From contig CP136067.1 of the NCBI GenBank assembly GCA_032622095.1, positions 57,143,899 to 57,207,898 of the forward strand: a DNA stretch of 64,000 nt. The letters run 5' to 3'. Position 1 is the stretch's first letter, and the number at the start of each line of letters is the position of its first letter. Below the pieces are notes generated by a model that saw only the letters and a list, made by a program, of their open reading frames with translations, was not told where the DNA came from and did not search any database. Shown in pieces: positions 23,460 to 34,434 of this stretch. The position numbers and the translations under genes were made by a program. The DNA comes from Siphonodentalium dalli (lineage: Eukaryota > Mollusca > Scaphopoda > Gadilida > Siphonodentaliidae).

Positions 23460-24530
23460 GAAAATTACCTTTTAGAACGAACTACAGTGTAATTAATATT
23501 TAGATATTTTGGACTGAAATTGCTTGCCCCCTTTAATCTGTCAGCAAAGATTCGCCCACTTCTCTCTCAATACAGTATCATGGCATTAGTCCCCACATGG
23601 AGTGTAATCGTTTTGCTTGTCAAAATTGCAAGGCGATTGATTATGCAATGCTAAATGTACATACATGTAGCTCGTGGACAGATTGAGATATAATGGTCCT
23701 AGTAAAAATGTTTCTGAAGATCATAGCCCTCAATTTACAATACATGTAAATACAAAATTATCACAATGTAGGTCAAATCGTAAAAATATTCCCCTACATA
23801 TAGTTGTAATCCTATTCTTTATTCTGTATATATATATATATATATTGTAAATATTTATTTATTATCGTTTATTGTCATTTTGTCTCCTGTCCTGTGTTCA
23901 GCCTACTGCCAAGTTAAGGCTGAAGTCAATGTGAAAATTAGTCAGAGGCTGACTTGGTTACGGACTCTTTGTCCTCCAAGTCAGAGCGGGGTTAATCTTC
24001 AGCATGATTTGGCTAGCTAACTTCTTATTAATATACATTTAATTTTGAGAAGCCAATGTTTCATGAATTATGAAGTTAACACTGAGTATGCTTGACATTT
24101 CCATAATGTAATCGAGTAGAGCCCGAAGCAGCCATCGCAAGCCGCTGCCAGCCATATTGGCCAGAAGCCGCCGCCAGCCATATTATCCTGACGTCAGCCA
24201 TATGAAAAAAATCCGCCACCGGAATTGTAAAATGGCTTAGCCATGTGCATGGGCTTATATGTCAAGCACAACTGTACTGTGAATCGCAAAGAACTAAACC
24301 GCATTGCCTAATATCGGCATATATGCATGGACACTGCTTGGTTGTTATATTATCAGAACACTCAGGCCTCTCATTGTAAAATAGACTACTCCAATGCATG
24401 CTTTCATATAACTGAATGGGAGCATCCATTCAGTATTGAAACTTGAAAGGGTTCAAATATAAATAGTTTATTTCTACATGTGTCAGTCTCAGTCATTGCT
24501 GGCATGTGTCAATATATACACATGTATATA
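23460..24530. other. Upstream of YEATS2: no gene, AT microsatellite
   Basis: Includes an AT microsatellite at about 23826-23846. A stretch of GCCGC(C/T)AGCCATAT repeats lies at 24130-24210, near the similar AGCCGGCT-rich stretch at 26280-26350. An upstream YEATS2 non-coding exon may be here but cannot be placed. Confidence 0.4.
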
Positions 24531-24532
24531 TA

Positions 24533-25403
24533 TCTATTATATATTTTGAAAGATCTGTGTGTGTATGTGTTTGTTTGTGTGTGTGTGTGTGTGTGTTTGA
24601 AATCGATGGACTCGAAAACGACTAAGCCAATTTCGATGAAATTTGGTATTTTAGGGTATTTTCGGCCGGAGACGAACATAGGCATATTTATTTGTCCGTG
24701 CGAGGTCAACTTTTCACGTGCGGAGGTCAAATCTATTTTTACGCCGTTTTTGCGCTAATATATTTCAGTTCGGTGCTCACAAATCGATTCGATATAGCGC
24801 GAATAATAAATTGCCAGTCATATAATTTGCACGGTTAGAATCTGTGTGGCTTCATCTTTCCAACGATATATAATATGTATGTATCCGTTTTAGTTATCTG
24901 CCTCAATTATTAGGTACAAGTGGTACGATGCTTTTATCAGGATAAAATCAATGCGTAATTTCTATGACGTCGTCAGAGGTCATAAAGTTAGATTACGTTA
25001 ACTCTCACCCTGCCGATGCATTTGACTGTGTCGCGTTAACTCATCACCGGCCGAGGTATCCGCAAATGACATTGGGCTATATATCTCGGAAACGGGTGTA
25101 GCTATCGACTTGAAATTTGGTATGTGAATGTATCTTGCCCCGGATATGAATTTTATCGGGTCGCCGAGCACGTGCGACGCCAGCTTCGCGCATGCGCAGA
25201 CGAGATCTCGGAAACGGGTTGAGATATTGACTTTAAATTTGGTATGTGAATGTATCTTGCCCCGGATACAAATTTTATCGGGTCGCCGAGCACGTGCGAC
25301 ACCAGCTTCGCGCATGCGCAGACCAGATCTAGGAAACGGGTGGAGCAATCGACTTGAAATTTGGTTTTTTAATAGCCCGGACGAAGTCGGGTCACCTTCT
25401 AGT
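24533..25403 (+). mobile_element. Helitron-like (HINE/pearl-type) non-autonomous element
   Basis: Starts near TCTATTATATATTTTGAAAG, followed by a GT-type microsatellite (24556-24598). After it come about two and a half ~122-bp tandem units (starting 25083, 25205 and 25327; each with TCTCGGAAACGGGT... GGTATGTGAATGTATC... CGCATGCGCAGA). The 3' end carries a CCCG-GACGAAGT-CGGG hairpin and terminates CTAGT at 25403. A 5' TC, a hairpin and a CTAG end are Helitron-type features; a microsatellite plus central repeats fits Helentron-associated elements. Short ORFs inside are repeat translations. Confidence 0.75.
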
Positions 25404-25413
25404 ATATATATAT

Positions 25414-25966
25414 ACTAGCCGATGAGCCCGACGTTGTCCGGGCTATTCAAAAACCAAATTTCAAGTCGATAGCTCTACCCAGCCCGACGTTGTCCGGGCT
25501 ATTCAAAACCCAAATTTCAAGTTGATAGCTCTACCCGTTTCCGAGATCTGGTCTGCGCATGCGCGAAGCTGGCGTCGCACGGGCTCGGCAACCCGATAAA
25601 ATTCGTATCCGGGGCAAGATACATTCACATACCAAATTTCGAAGTCGATAGCTCCACCCGTTTCCGAGATCTGGTCTGCGCATGCGCGAAGCTTGCATCG
25701 CACGGGCTCGGCGACCCGATAAAATTCGTATCCGGGGCAAGATACATTCACATAGCAAATTTCAAGTCGATAGCTCCACCCGTTTCCAAGATCTCGTCTG
25801 CGCATGCGTGAAGCGGGCGCCGCACGGGCTCGCCAATACGACGACGACCGCCTGGTCAAACTACACACACGTACCAAGTTTCGTCCCGATCGGTCGAGAA
25901 TCGTAGATTTGTATAAATGACATACAGACAGACATACAGACAGAGGTCTTCAAAATATATAGGAGA
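25414..25966 (-). mobile_element. Second Helitron-like element, inverted tail-to-tail
   Basis: On the minus strand it begins near TCCTATATATTTTGAAGACC, then has a GTCTGTATGTCTGTCTGTAT microsatellite (25920-25945) and ~122-bp units of the same family as its neighbour. Its CCCGGACAACGTCGGG hairpin is followed by CTAGT ending at 25414. Ten AT-rich bases separate its end from that of the plus-strand element. Confidence 0.75.
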
Positions 25967-26894
25967 TATATTTGAAATATTATATATCTTTTACTATCGG
26001 ATTCATCCTCAATGATGCATGCATATATCGCAAGATGCCAGTGATGATAGCAGTCTGAAGTCGACAGAAGTCTCAATGTAACTTATACCAATTAGGTGGG
26101 AAACTACATAGTACATCCATGCGTTTTTTTTTAGCGTTTGTGGTGAACCCATAGAATGCCAGACCACACGTATTATTTGGTGTTGGGCTTTTCCATAATG
26201 GCGAAAATAAACAAAGGACTTGTGGTCTATAACTGGGGATTGGGACAGTTTTGGAAACGAAAATACGCTGAATGATAACATCTCAGCCGGCTGAGCCGCC
26301 ATATTTTGTCAGCCACGAAAGTCGCGACTGAGCCGGCTTAGCTAGCTAACCATCCACGAAATTGGTTGAGCCAGCCGCAAAAACTATTTGTCATGGCTTT
26401 AGGGTCTATAATCGAGGCACCTCACTGAAACACTTGTGGTTTATGTCATGGTTGTTATTGTGTTTTTCCGTACATGCCAACAGGTGCATTATGCATTAAA
26501 ATGTCCTTAAGAACGTATAATTAAATCCGGACATAAATGCAGCCAATCAGATTTGAGCTTACAAACGGTGTTGTCTAAACAATAGGTCAACATGACTGCT
26601 TTCGCAACATGTGATTTGTCAACATTAAACTTTACCTATTGGAAATTGGGTTTTGGGTGTGATGTACCGGTATCTCCACTGCTGAACAGTGGTTATATCG
26701 CCCGTTATGACCCATGACATCAATATGGAGAACCGGATTTGTATATGTATGCATTCTACATTTTAGGAATGGGAGCTCTGTCCCCAGTTAGCAAATATGA
26801 CCATATTTTGTTGGGCAGAACTAATTTTCAAGTATTGTTGTGGGCTGACAAGCTAAAAGCCCAACCATCTATTGCTCAATGGAGTAATGCTAAA
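25967..26894. other. Intergenic, no gene recognised
   Basis: Contains AGCCGGCTGAGCCGCCATAT-like repeats at 26280-26370 and otherwise unremarkable A/T-rich DNA up to the terminal repeat of the giant transposon. Confidence 0.4.
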
Positions 26895-26897
26895 TAA

Positions 26898-26931
26898 GGC
26901 CTAACAAAAAAAGACCCGTGTTTGGGGTCAC
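26898..26931 (+). repeat. Left terminal inverted repeat of giant transposon
   Basis: GGCCTAACAAAAAAAGACC followed by CGTGTTTGGGGTCAC. It differs from the right repeat at three positions in the middle. Confidence 0.8.
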
Positions 26932-27169
26932 ATGGTCTGAAAATATTAGGGTAGGTAGGGATTATCTTTTTCTTTTTTTTAATAATTAAACACACCGCAT
27001 AATAATTTAACCTTGTAATGATATTGTGAATGTATTAATTCCCCCATGTACTCTGACAGCCATATAGTATATGAGATGTGACATATTTCACATCAACCAG
27101 GCCCAGATGGATAATAATTTACACATACCATATTCATTTTAATATATTAAAATAATTTGATATAATTTC

Positions 27170-27330
27170 AGAACAAACATCAATTCACAATACAAGTCAT
27201 GGTCGGACGGAGGTCAATTCTATAATCCACAATTTTTTTCAGCAGACAATATTAAAGCACATTTTAACAACTTTTGCCAATTCATTTCAGAACAACAAAC
27301 ATCAATTCCCAATACAAGTCATGGAAAATA
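27170..27330. repeat. Duplicated CAGAACAA...CAAGTCATGG segment
   Basis: Two copies of a ~37-bp segment (ACATCAATTC(A/C)CAATACAAG then TCATGG) near 27168-27205 and 27286-27325, in the 3' non-coding part of the giant transposon. Confidence 0.65.
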
Positions 27331-27414
27331 CATGTAAAACAAAATGTAACACATTCAATTATTAATGCAAGTCTTTGGTTTGGCCATATCAAATATTCAT
27401 TTAATATTGTACTA

Positions 27415-27683
27415 GTATGTGTTTCTATTCATATATTTAAATTTATTATACCGGCACTTGTTTCTATAGTATTTGAATGTCTTTAAATACTGAATGTATT
27501 ATCTATTAAAAGCGTTTATATTTGTTGAATACATGTAAAAGTCAAATATTTATAATTGTATGTGTTTCTATTCATGTATTTAAATTTATTTCACCGGTAG
27601 TTGTTTCTATTGTATTTAAGTGTCTTTTTAATAAATATTGAATGTATTATCTATTAAAAGCGTTATATTTGTTGAATACAATT
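27415..27683. repeat. Tandem duplication of ~125-145 bp in transposon 3' region
   Basis: GTATGTGTTTCTATTCAT...CTATTAAAAGCGTT...TTGTTGAATACA is present at 27416-27535 and again at 27559-27683 with about ten differences. It lies just downstream of the transposase stop codon and may be a sub-terminal binding region (inference). Confidence 0.8.
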
Positions 27684-27725
27684 TATCGAATATGACAAAC
27701 ACCCTTGTTGATCAAACAGTAGGAC

Positions 27726-30533
27726 TTATTTCCCAAAAGGACTTTGCGTAATCGCATTGAGACCATGTTGCTGACAGTCCTCACAAATTGGCAGCACTGT
27801 CTTGAACTTTCTTTTTAGTTCCAAATCCACAAGGGTGTCCTCTTGGCCACAGTATGAGCAAATGTCTTTTCGACCAATATCGGTAGAGGCATAATAAGGA
27901 ATCTCGATCGCACAAGCACACATTAAACCAGGTCTAACCACGACACTTTTGGCTAGGATGTGGTCAGGCTCCAAGAGTGGGTCCCCACAATGAAACTCTA
28001 TTTCGGACATTGCTAGAGCGAGATGGAGTTTTTGCCTGTCGGTGAGTTTATTCTTGCTGTATATGACCCGTGGTTTACGGCATTCACAACACTCGGTTGT
28101 CATTCTGGAATTCTGTGCAGAAAGAGGAATATCGCTCGTTGCCTCGGGCTCACATGGTACATCTGGATTGGGTTCATTTGGTGGATTGGGATTATTGGTC
28201 ATTTTCTTCTTCTTTTTTTTCGGGTTTGACACCGCTTTATGTAAGAATGAAGGTCGGTCACTGCCCGTGGTCTCGGGCAAGTTCATAGCTTCTTCATATG
28301 GCATGAAGTGGTCACATGAATCATCAAGTACGGGGTCTGGCAGCCACGCTAGATCTTGTGGTTTATTCAATGTAGCTGAACAACATTCTCTATCCTGACA
28401 TTTCTTTATTTGTAAAGCATACTGTCTGATGAGAGAGTGTTTTGTCAGGAATTCTTGGTAGGAGGCAATTTTGCTGGTGTGCGCTTTTTGAAGACAATTC
28501 ATTTTCATTTCGGGAAACAATTTTAGAACTTGTGCCTCAATATCTGTATCATCACATTTGACAGACTCCATCACTTGTACTGTATTTTCCTTTAATTGCA
28601 GACGTGAAAATCGAGAAGAAATTACTTCTTTCACAGGGGTCACACATTGGCCCCATTCTTGTCGGAACCCTGCTTTGGAAACCTTTCGGATTTCTTTCAT
28701 TGAATTTAATCCTTTGATTAATTTCTCGGTGTTGTCAGAACAGCTTTCACGTGCTAATGAACAATTCTGTAACCCAAGGTTCAACAGGGCCATGCAGCGC
28801 TCTGCTGGGTTGACCCAGCTTTGGCCAGGGGCGCACCGACATAGAATCATCATGTCCAGATCGAGGAGTTTGAATAATGCTATGTTTGTTACTTTTACAC
28901 TTTCCAAGGTGTTTCTCTGGTCCGTTCCGCCATCAGAGAATTTCAGAAGTATTTTCTTGTGATCCATTGATTTTAATAATAATTGCTGTTGAGTTGCTGC
29001 GTGTCTGAGTGGTGAAGATGATTCGAATACAGAGTCATTAATGGTGACTTGCACGTTTCCACGATAGAACGATTTGTCTACAGACTTTGGAATGTCAACG
29101 TTGAAATACACGGATGGTGTCATCGAGCACCGCGTCATATCATGATTGAGAGCACTCAGTTCGGAACTCGCAAGAGAAATGGATTTCTTCCCTCGAACTC
29201 CAGTGGAAACATACACGCCAGGATCTCCAATCGGTATTTTGGCCTTATCATCACAACACATGAGGACACACTTATCGGCAAGCTCGACTGCACGGGTTTT
29301 GAGATATTTAAATTGCGCATTGCAGAAATGTTGATCTTGATGGTTGGCTTTTAATTGGCGTCTTTGAATTTTGTATTGTACAGGTAGCCGAGATGTAAAA
29401 TTTAAGGCCGAATGAATGTACATGTACTTATTTCTGGGTGTGAATTGCAGGCGAACTAATGAATTTGATGGAACTGGAGTTTCCTTCGGTAACTGGTCAG
29501 CTGTTTGTTTCACCATCTCTTCCAGCGATATCCATTTTGATAGATGAGCCACACCATGGCGTCGTTCGTCTTCCGCAGTCATGTCGGCGATTGTTTCCTC
29601 CAATTTGGTGAAAAACACATCAAACTTGTTGGATGGTCTTCCAGCATTTAAATGTCTCAGGTCTTGCAACATACCATCATCACCAAGATATATCAGTCGA
29701 ATGCGTTCCATGGTGTCGGGATGACTAGCAACGGACGCGTCAATGGCAAGAGTTTTATATATGAACTCTTTCGCTCTTCCACTGAGATTTCCCCGAGATG
29801 TTCGCAAATTGTTCACGGAAAGCCTGCCTCATTTGGCGAGTATGAAATACTTTGAGAACCGACGTTTCCCAGCAATTGTTTTCACCGCTGAATTCAGGAT
29901 GTCACTTGATGTCCGGTGATGGTCCACTTTCTGTATAATGTGAGTCGTAAAGTGTGAACCGCCAGGACTATATTTGTATACGTCACATGCAGAGGAAAGT
30001 CGAAGCTCCTTGAAGAATAAATATCTCTGTTGACTTGAGGTGAAAGGTGATACTACATGTTCTTTCTCATCAAAAACGACCGCTTTGGATGTCGACATTA
30101 CAGCCTGATTGATTAGGTTATATTTCGGAGAAACACTTTCAACACAAGCGCGAGATTCAACGACCACATCTTCCGCAGATCGATGCGGTTCAGTGCTCTC
30201 ATGTAAAAACTTCATAGCGTTGATTTGTTGATCTAAAAAGTTACTATAGGCCACGATGCACTTCGCAAGCAATTCGATGTCATGGCGGAACGTTTTCCAA
30301 GATGTAGAACAGGACATGACTGGTTTCTGGCAGAGACTGATTACGGCTTCTGCATGCGATTTGAGAATGGTGGAAGACATTGGCTGCTCTTTTGTCCTTT
30401 TCCTTTTCACGTTGTTGAAACCTTGAAATTTGCTGAAGCAATCCAGTACTGGTATGACGTCACTGTGTCGATTGGCTCTTTCCGCGATGACCATGTGTTG
30501 GTTGGAGAGATACCAGTTGGCATTACAGATGAT
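27726..30533 (-). pseudogene. Transposase-like gene, exon 3: D-D-E domain and Cys-rich C-terminus, one in-frame TGA
   Basis: Acceptor TTCTTTTTTCAG at 30534; TAA stop at 27726. It joins exon 2 in phase 0 to give ECPYIVQ-IICNANWYLSNQ. The exon is 936 codons, open except for one TGA at 29831-29829 (AAA TGA GGC). Upstream are 234 codons with a basic VKRKRTKEQ stretch; downstream are 700. In the downstream part, numbered from the Val of VNNLRTS, I read CCDDKAKIPIG (D189/D190), FSDGGTDQRN (D295) and SWVNPAERCMALLNLGLQ (E339). This pattern matches an RNase-H-fold DDE transposase with spacing of about D105D43E. A KKKKKK stretch near 533 and two Cys clusters (CCEC...HCGD; CSYCG...CEDCQQH) follow, probably zinc-binding. 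The stop removes the catalytic domain, so the copy is either dead or needs readthrough. A CGA-to-TGA change at a CpG would explain it. The superfamily is not identified. Confidence 0.8.
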
Positions 30534-31156
30534 CTGAAAAAAGAATTAAAAAGTTCCTTAATAAATAGACTAGCCATAGTATACATAGAGGATCTCCAAT
30601 GAGTCCCCATTGTGTATCAATTTTTACAACACGAGTTCAAGTTTAAGGGTAGAACGACCTATTTGTTGTTTTTTGTTGATTTTGCAGTGTCATGTTTGCC
30701 GCATATATTGCATCAGTAAATTGTTTATTGTCTATTATATTTTATAGCTATCATATAGAGTATTAAGTTCCAAAGTTTAATATTTTACAAATATAAACTA
30801 TGAACACTTTGTTAAAAACATGTATAAGATGGCATTTGATACATATAAATGCAAATTTCATGACGTTACGTCATCAGTGACGTAACGTATCCGCCAAAGG
30901 GCTAAAGTTGGTACCACTTCCATTTGACAACACAATTAAGTACAGATGTTCAACAAATTTACTTTTATTTCAATAGGTTGTGTCAAATATTTCTCAATCC
31001 GACTGTATTCTGACATGATTATTATTTAATAAATTGAGGCAACTGGAGGTATATATTCTCAAGAAACACTTTGTTGGACATCTTTAATATTTAAAAGTTT
31101 AATAGTATGTGGCTTTTAATATTAAATTTAATTAAATTGATGGGGAAAATGTATAC

Positions 31157-31286
31157 CTGGACAATATATGGACATTCATCCTTCATCGTCGACCGATGGA
31201 ACCGCAGGTCCCGGTCTCTCATGTCATCAAGGACAGCATTATAGAGTTCATCTTTGGCATTTAGGCGGTTTTCAGACATTCCTGAA
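31157..31286 (-). CDS. Transposase-like gene, exon 2
   Basis: Acceptor TTTATATTTCAG at 31287 and donor GTATAC at 31156; one base completes the split Ser codon from exon 1, followed by 43 codons ending in phase 0. It reads SGMSENRLNAKDELYNAVLD then DMRDRDLRFHR... ECPYIVQ. The 623-bp intron to exon 3 is short. An internal ATG at 31279 would allow a start here, but the phase match to exon 1 favours splicing. The donor is weak. Confidence 0.7.
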
Positions 31287-34200
31287 CTGAAATATAAATG
31301 TATAAAATTGTTTTAATACTGGTACCATTTAACTGTGGGCATTTAATATATTAAATAAATAACAGTTTGTCATATTTGTTGTTTTAATATAATATAAAAC
31401 AGATGCTTTCCTTTATTATATTTGGAAATTATAAGTGTCAAACCAAGGAGAGTAACTTTAATATTATAGTAAACAGTAGTAAAAACTTATAAATAACTGC
31501 GGAATTTCCCATTCAACGAACGATCCGATTGGTACTAGCACATAATTATTTAAAGCAGTCCAATGGGCGGAGATCTGACCAGAGTGATGCATTGGATGTC
31601 AGAAACACGGGGTCGTATTTTGTCACAATCATGTCGACAACTTTTCAGCACGAAAAGGTGTTTTGCGAAATATTCGTATTGACAACAATATGTAGATATG
31701 TACTAGATCATACATCCAACTGCATTCACACACAGCTTGGTAAAACACAGCGCCAGATTGCAGCAATATTGCCAATATGAAAGTGTCAATGACACTGTAG
31801 CTCAACTTAGGTAGGGGAATAATTTAATGGTTTACTGTTTACACTAAATGGAGAAATAGGAAAGATGCTGATTGAAATGTATTACCTGTGCCAAAGGATT
31901 TAGTCATGCAAATAGTAAAATCCAAGATGGCTGCTGGTGGCCATGTTGTTTGGCCGAATGACCCCAAAAGAACTCGTTCCCATCTACATGTCATTATTAA
32001 CATCCATGACAAATTTTATGAAGATCCGACCAAAGCTAAAACCTGTAGCCTACTCCAAAGGATTTAGTCATGCAAAGAGTAAATCCAAGATGGTTGCTGG
32101 CGGCCATGTTTTTTGGCCGACTCGTTCCAATCTACATGTCAATATTAACATCCATGACAAATTTCATGATGATCAGACTAACAGTACAACCTTTAGCCCT
32201 CGCCAATGGATTTAATTTTGAAATCCAAGATGGCCACCAGCGGCCATGTTTTTTGGCCGAATGACTCCAAAATCACTCGTTCCCATCTACATGTCAATGT
32301 CAACATTCATGATAAATTGCATAAAGATCAGACAAAAGGTACGACCTGTAGCCCGCGCCAAAGGATTTAGTCATGCAAAGAGTAAATCCAAGATGGCTGC
32401 TGGTGGCCATGATTTTTGGCTGAACGACCCCAAGATGTTTAGTTCCCATCTACATGTCATTGTTAACATTCATGACAAATTTTATGAAGTTCCGATCAAA
32501 GCTACGACCTGTAGCCCACGGGGAAGGATTTAGTCATGCAAAGAGTAAAATCCAAGATGGCTGCTGGTGGCCATGTTTTTTGGCCGAACGACCCCAAAAT
32601 CACTCATTCTCATCTACATGTCAATATTAACATCCATGACAAATTTCATGATGATCAGACTAACAGTACGACCTGTAGCCTGTGCTAATGGATTGAATTT
32701 TAAAATCAAAGATGGCCGCTGGCGACAATGTTTTTCGGCCGAATGACCCCAAAATGATTCGTTCCCATCTACATGCCATTGTTAACATCCATGACAAATT
32801 TTATGATGATCAGACTAAAGGTACGAACTTTAGCCCGTGCTAAAGGATTTAGTCATACAAAGAGTAAAATCTAAGATGGCTGCTGGCGGCCTTTTTTTTT
32901 TTGGCCGAATGACCCCAAAATGACCCGTTCCCATCTACATGTCATTATTAACTTTCATGACAAATTTTATGATGATCAGACTAAAGGTACGACCTGAAGC
33001 CCGTGTTAAAGGATTTAGTCATACAAAGAGTAAAATCCAAGATGGCTGCTGGCGGCCATGTTTTTCGGCTGAATAACCCCAAAATGACTCGTTCCCATCT
33101 ACATGTCATTGTTAACATTCATGACAAATTTTATGATGATAGGACTAAAGGTATGACCTGAAGCCTGTGCTAAAGGATTTAGTCATACATAGAGTAAAAT
33201 CAAAGATGGCTGCTGGCGGCCATGTTTATTGTCGGAATTACCCCAAAATGACTCGTTCCCATCTACATGCCATTGTTAACATCCATGACAAATTTCATGA
33301 TGATCAGACGAACAATACGACCTGTGGCCCATGCTAATGAATTAAATTTTGAAATCAAAGATGGCTGCTGGCGGCCATGTTTTTCGGCCGAATGACCCCA
33401 AAATGACTCGTTCCCATCTACATGCCATTGTTAACATCCATGACAAATTTTATGATGATAAGACTAAAGGTATGAACTGTAGCCCGTGCTAAACGATTTA
33501 GTCATACAAAGAGTAAAATCCAAGATGGCTGCTGGCGGCCATGTTTTTTGGCCGAATGACCCCAAAATGACTCGTTCCCATCTACATGTCATTATTAACA
33601 TTCACGACAAATTTTATAATGATCAGACTAAAGGTACGAACTGAAGCCCGTGCTAAAGGATTTAGTCATACAAAGAGTAAAATTCAAGATATCTGCTGGC
33701 GGCCATGTTTTTTGGCCGAATGACCCCAAAATGACTCGTTCCCATCTACATGTCATTGTTAACATTCATGACAGATTTTATGATGATCAAACTAAAGGTA
33801 CAACCTGTATCCCGTGCTAAAGAATTTAGTCATACAAAGAGTAAAATCCAAGATGGCTGCTGGCGGCCATGTTTTTTGGCCGAATGACCCCAAAATGACT
33901 CGTTCCCATCTACATGTCAATATTAACATCCATGACAAATTTCATGATGATAAGACGAACAGTACGACCTGTGGCCCGTGCTAATGAATTAAATTTTGAA
34001 ATCAAAGATGGCTGCTGGCGGCCATGTTTTTTGTCGGAATGACCCCAAAATGACTCGTTCCCATCTACATGCCATTGTTAACATCCATGACAAATTTCAT
34101 GATGATCTGACCAAAGGTACGACCTGTAGCCCGTGTCAAAAGATTTAGTCATGCAAAGAGTAAAATCTAAGATGGCTGCCGGTGGCCATGTTTTTTGGCC

Positions 34201-34434
34201 GAATGACCCCAAAATTACTCGTTCCCATCTACATGTCAATATTAACATCCATGACAAATTTCATGACAATAAGACAAACAGTACGGCCTGTAGCCCGTGC
34301 TAATGGATTGAATTTTGAAATCCAAGATGGCCACTGGCGGCCATGTTTTTTTTCCAAATGACCCCAAAATGACTCGTTCCCATCTACATGTCAATATCAA
34401 CATCCATAAAAAATTTCATAATAATCGGACCAAA

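Noticed and set aside
24480-25906. Arg/Ala-rich ORFs such as MREACIARARRPDK and repeats of it
   Set aside because: They fall in the ~122-bp central repeats of the Helitron-like elements and are read from both strands.
28023-29354. Several plus-strand ORFs of 60-130 codons
   Set aside because: Antisense shadows of the transposase-like exon.
29829-29831. Selenocysteine codon at the in-frame TGA
   Set aside because: No Cys/Sec context typical of selenoproteins and no SECIS-like structure recognised downstream; a CpG transition is simpler.
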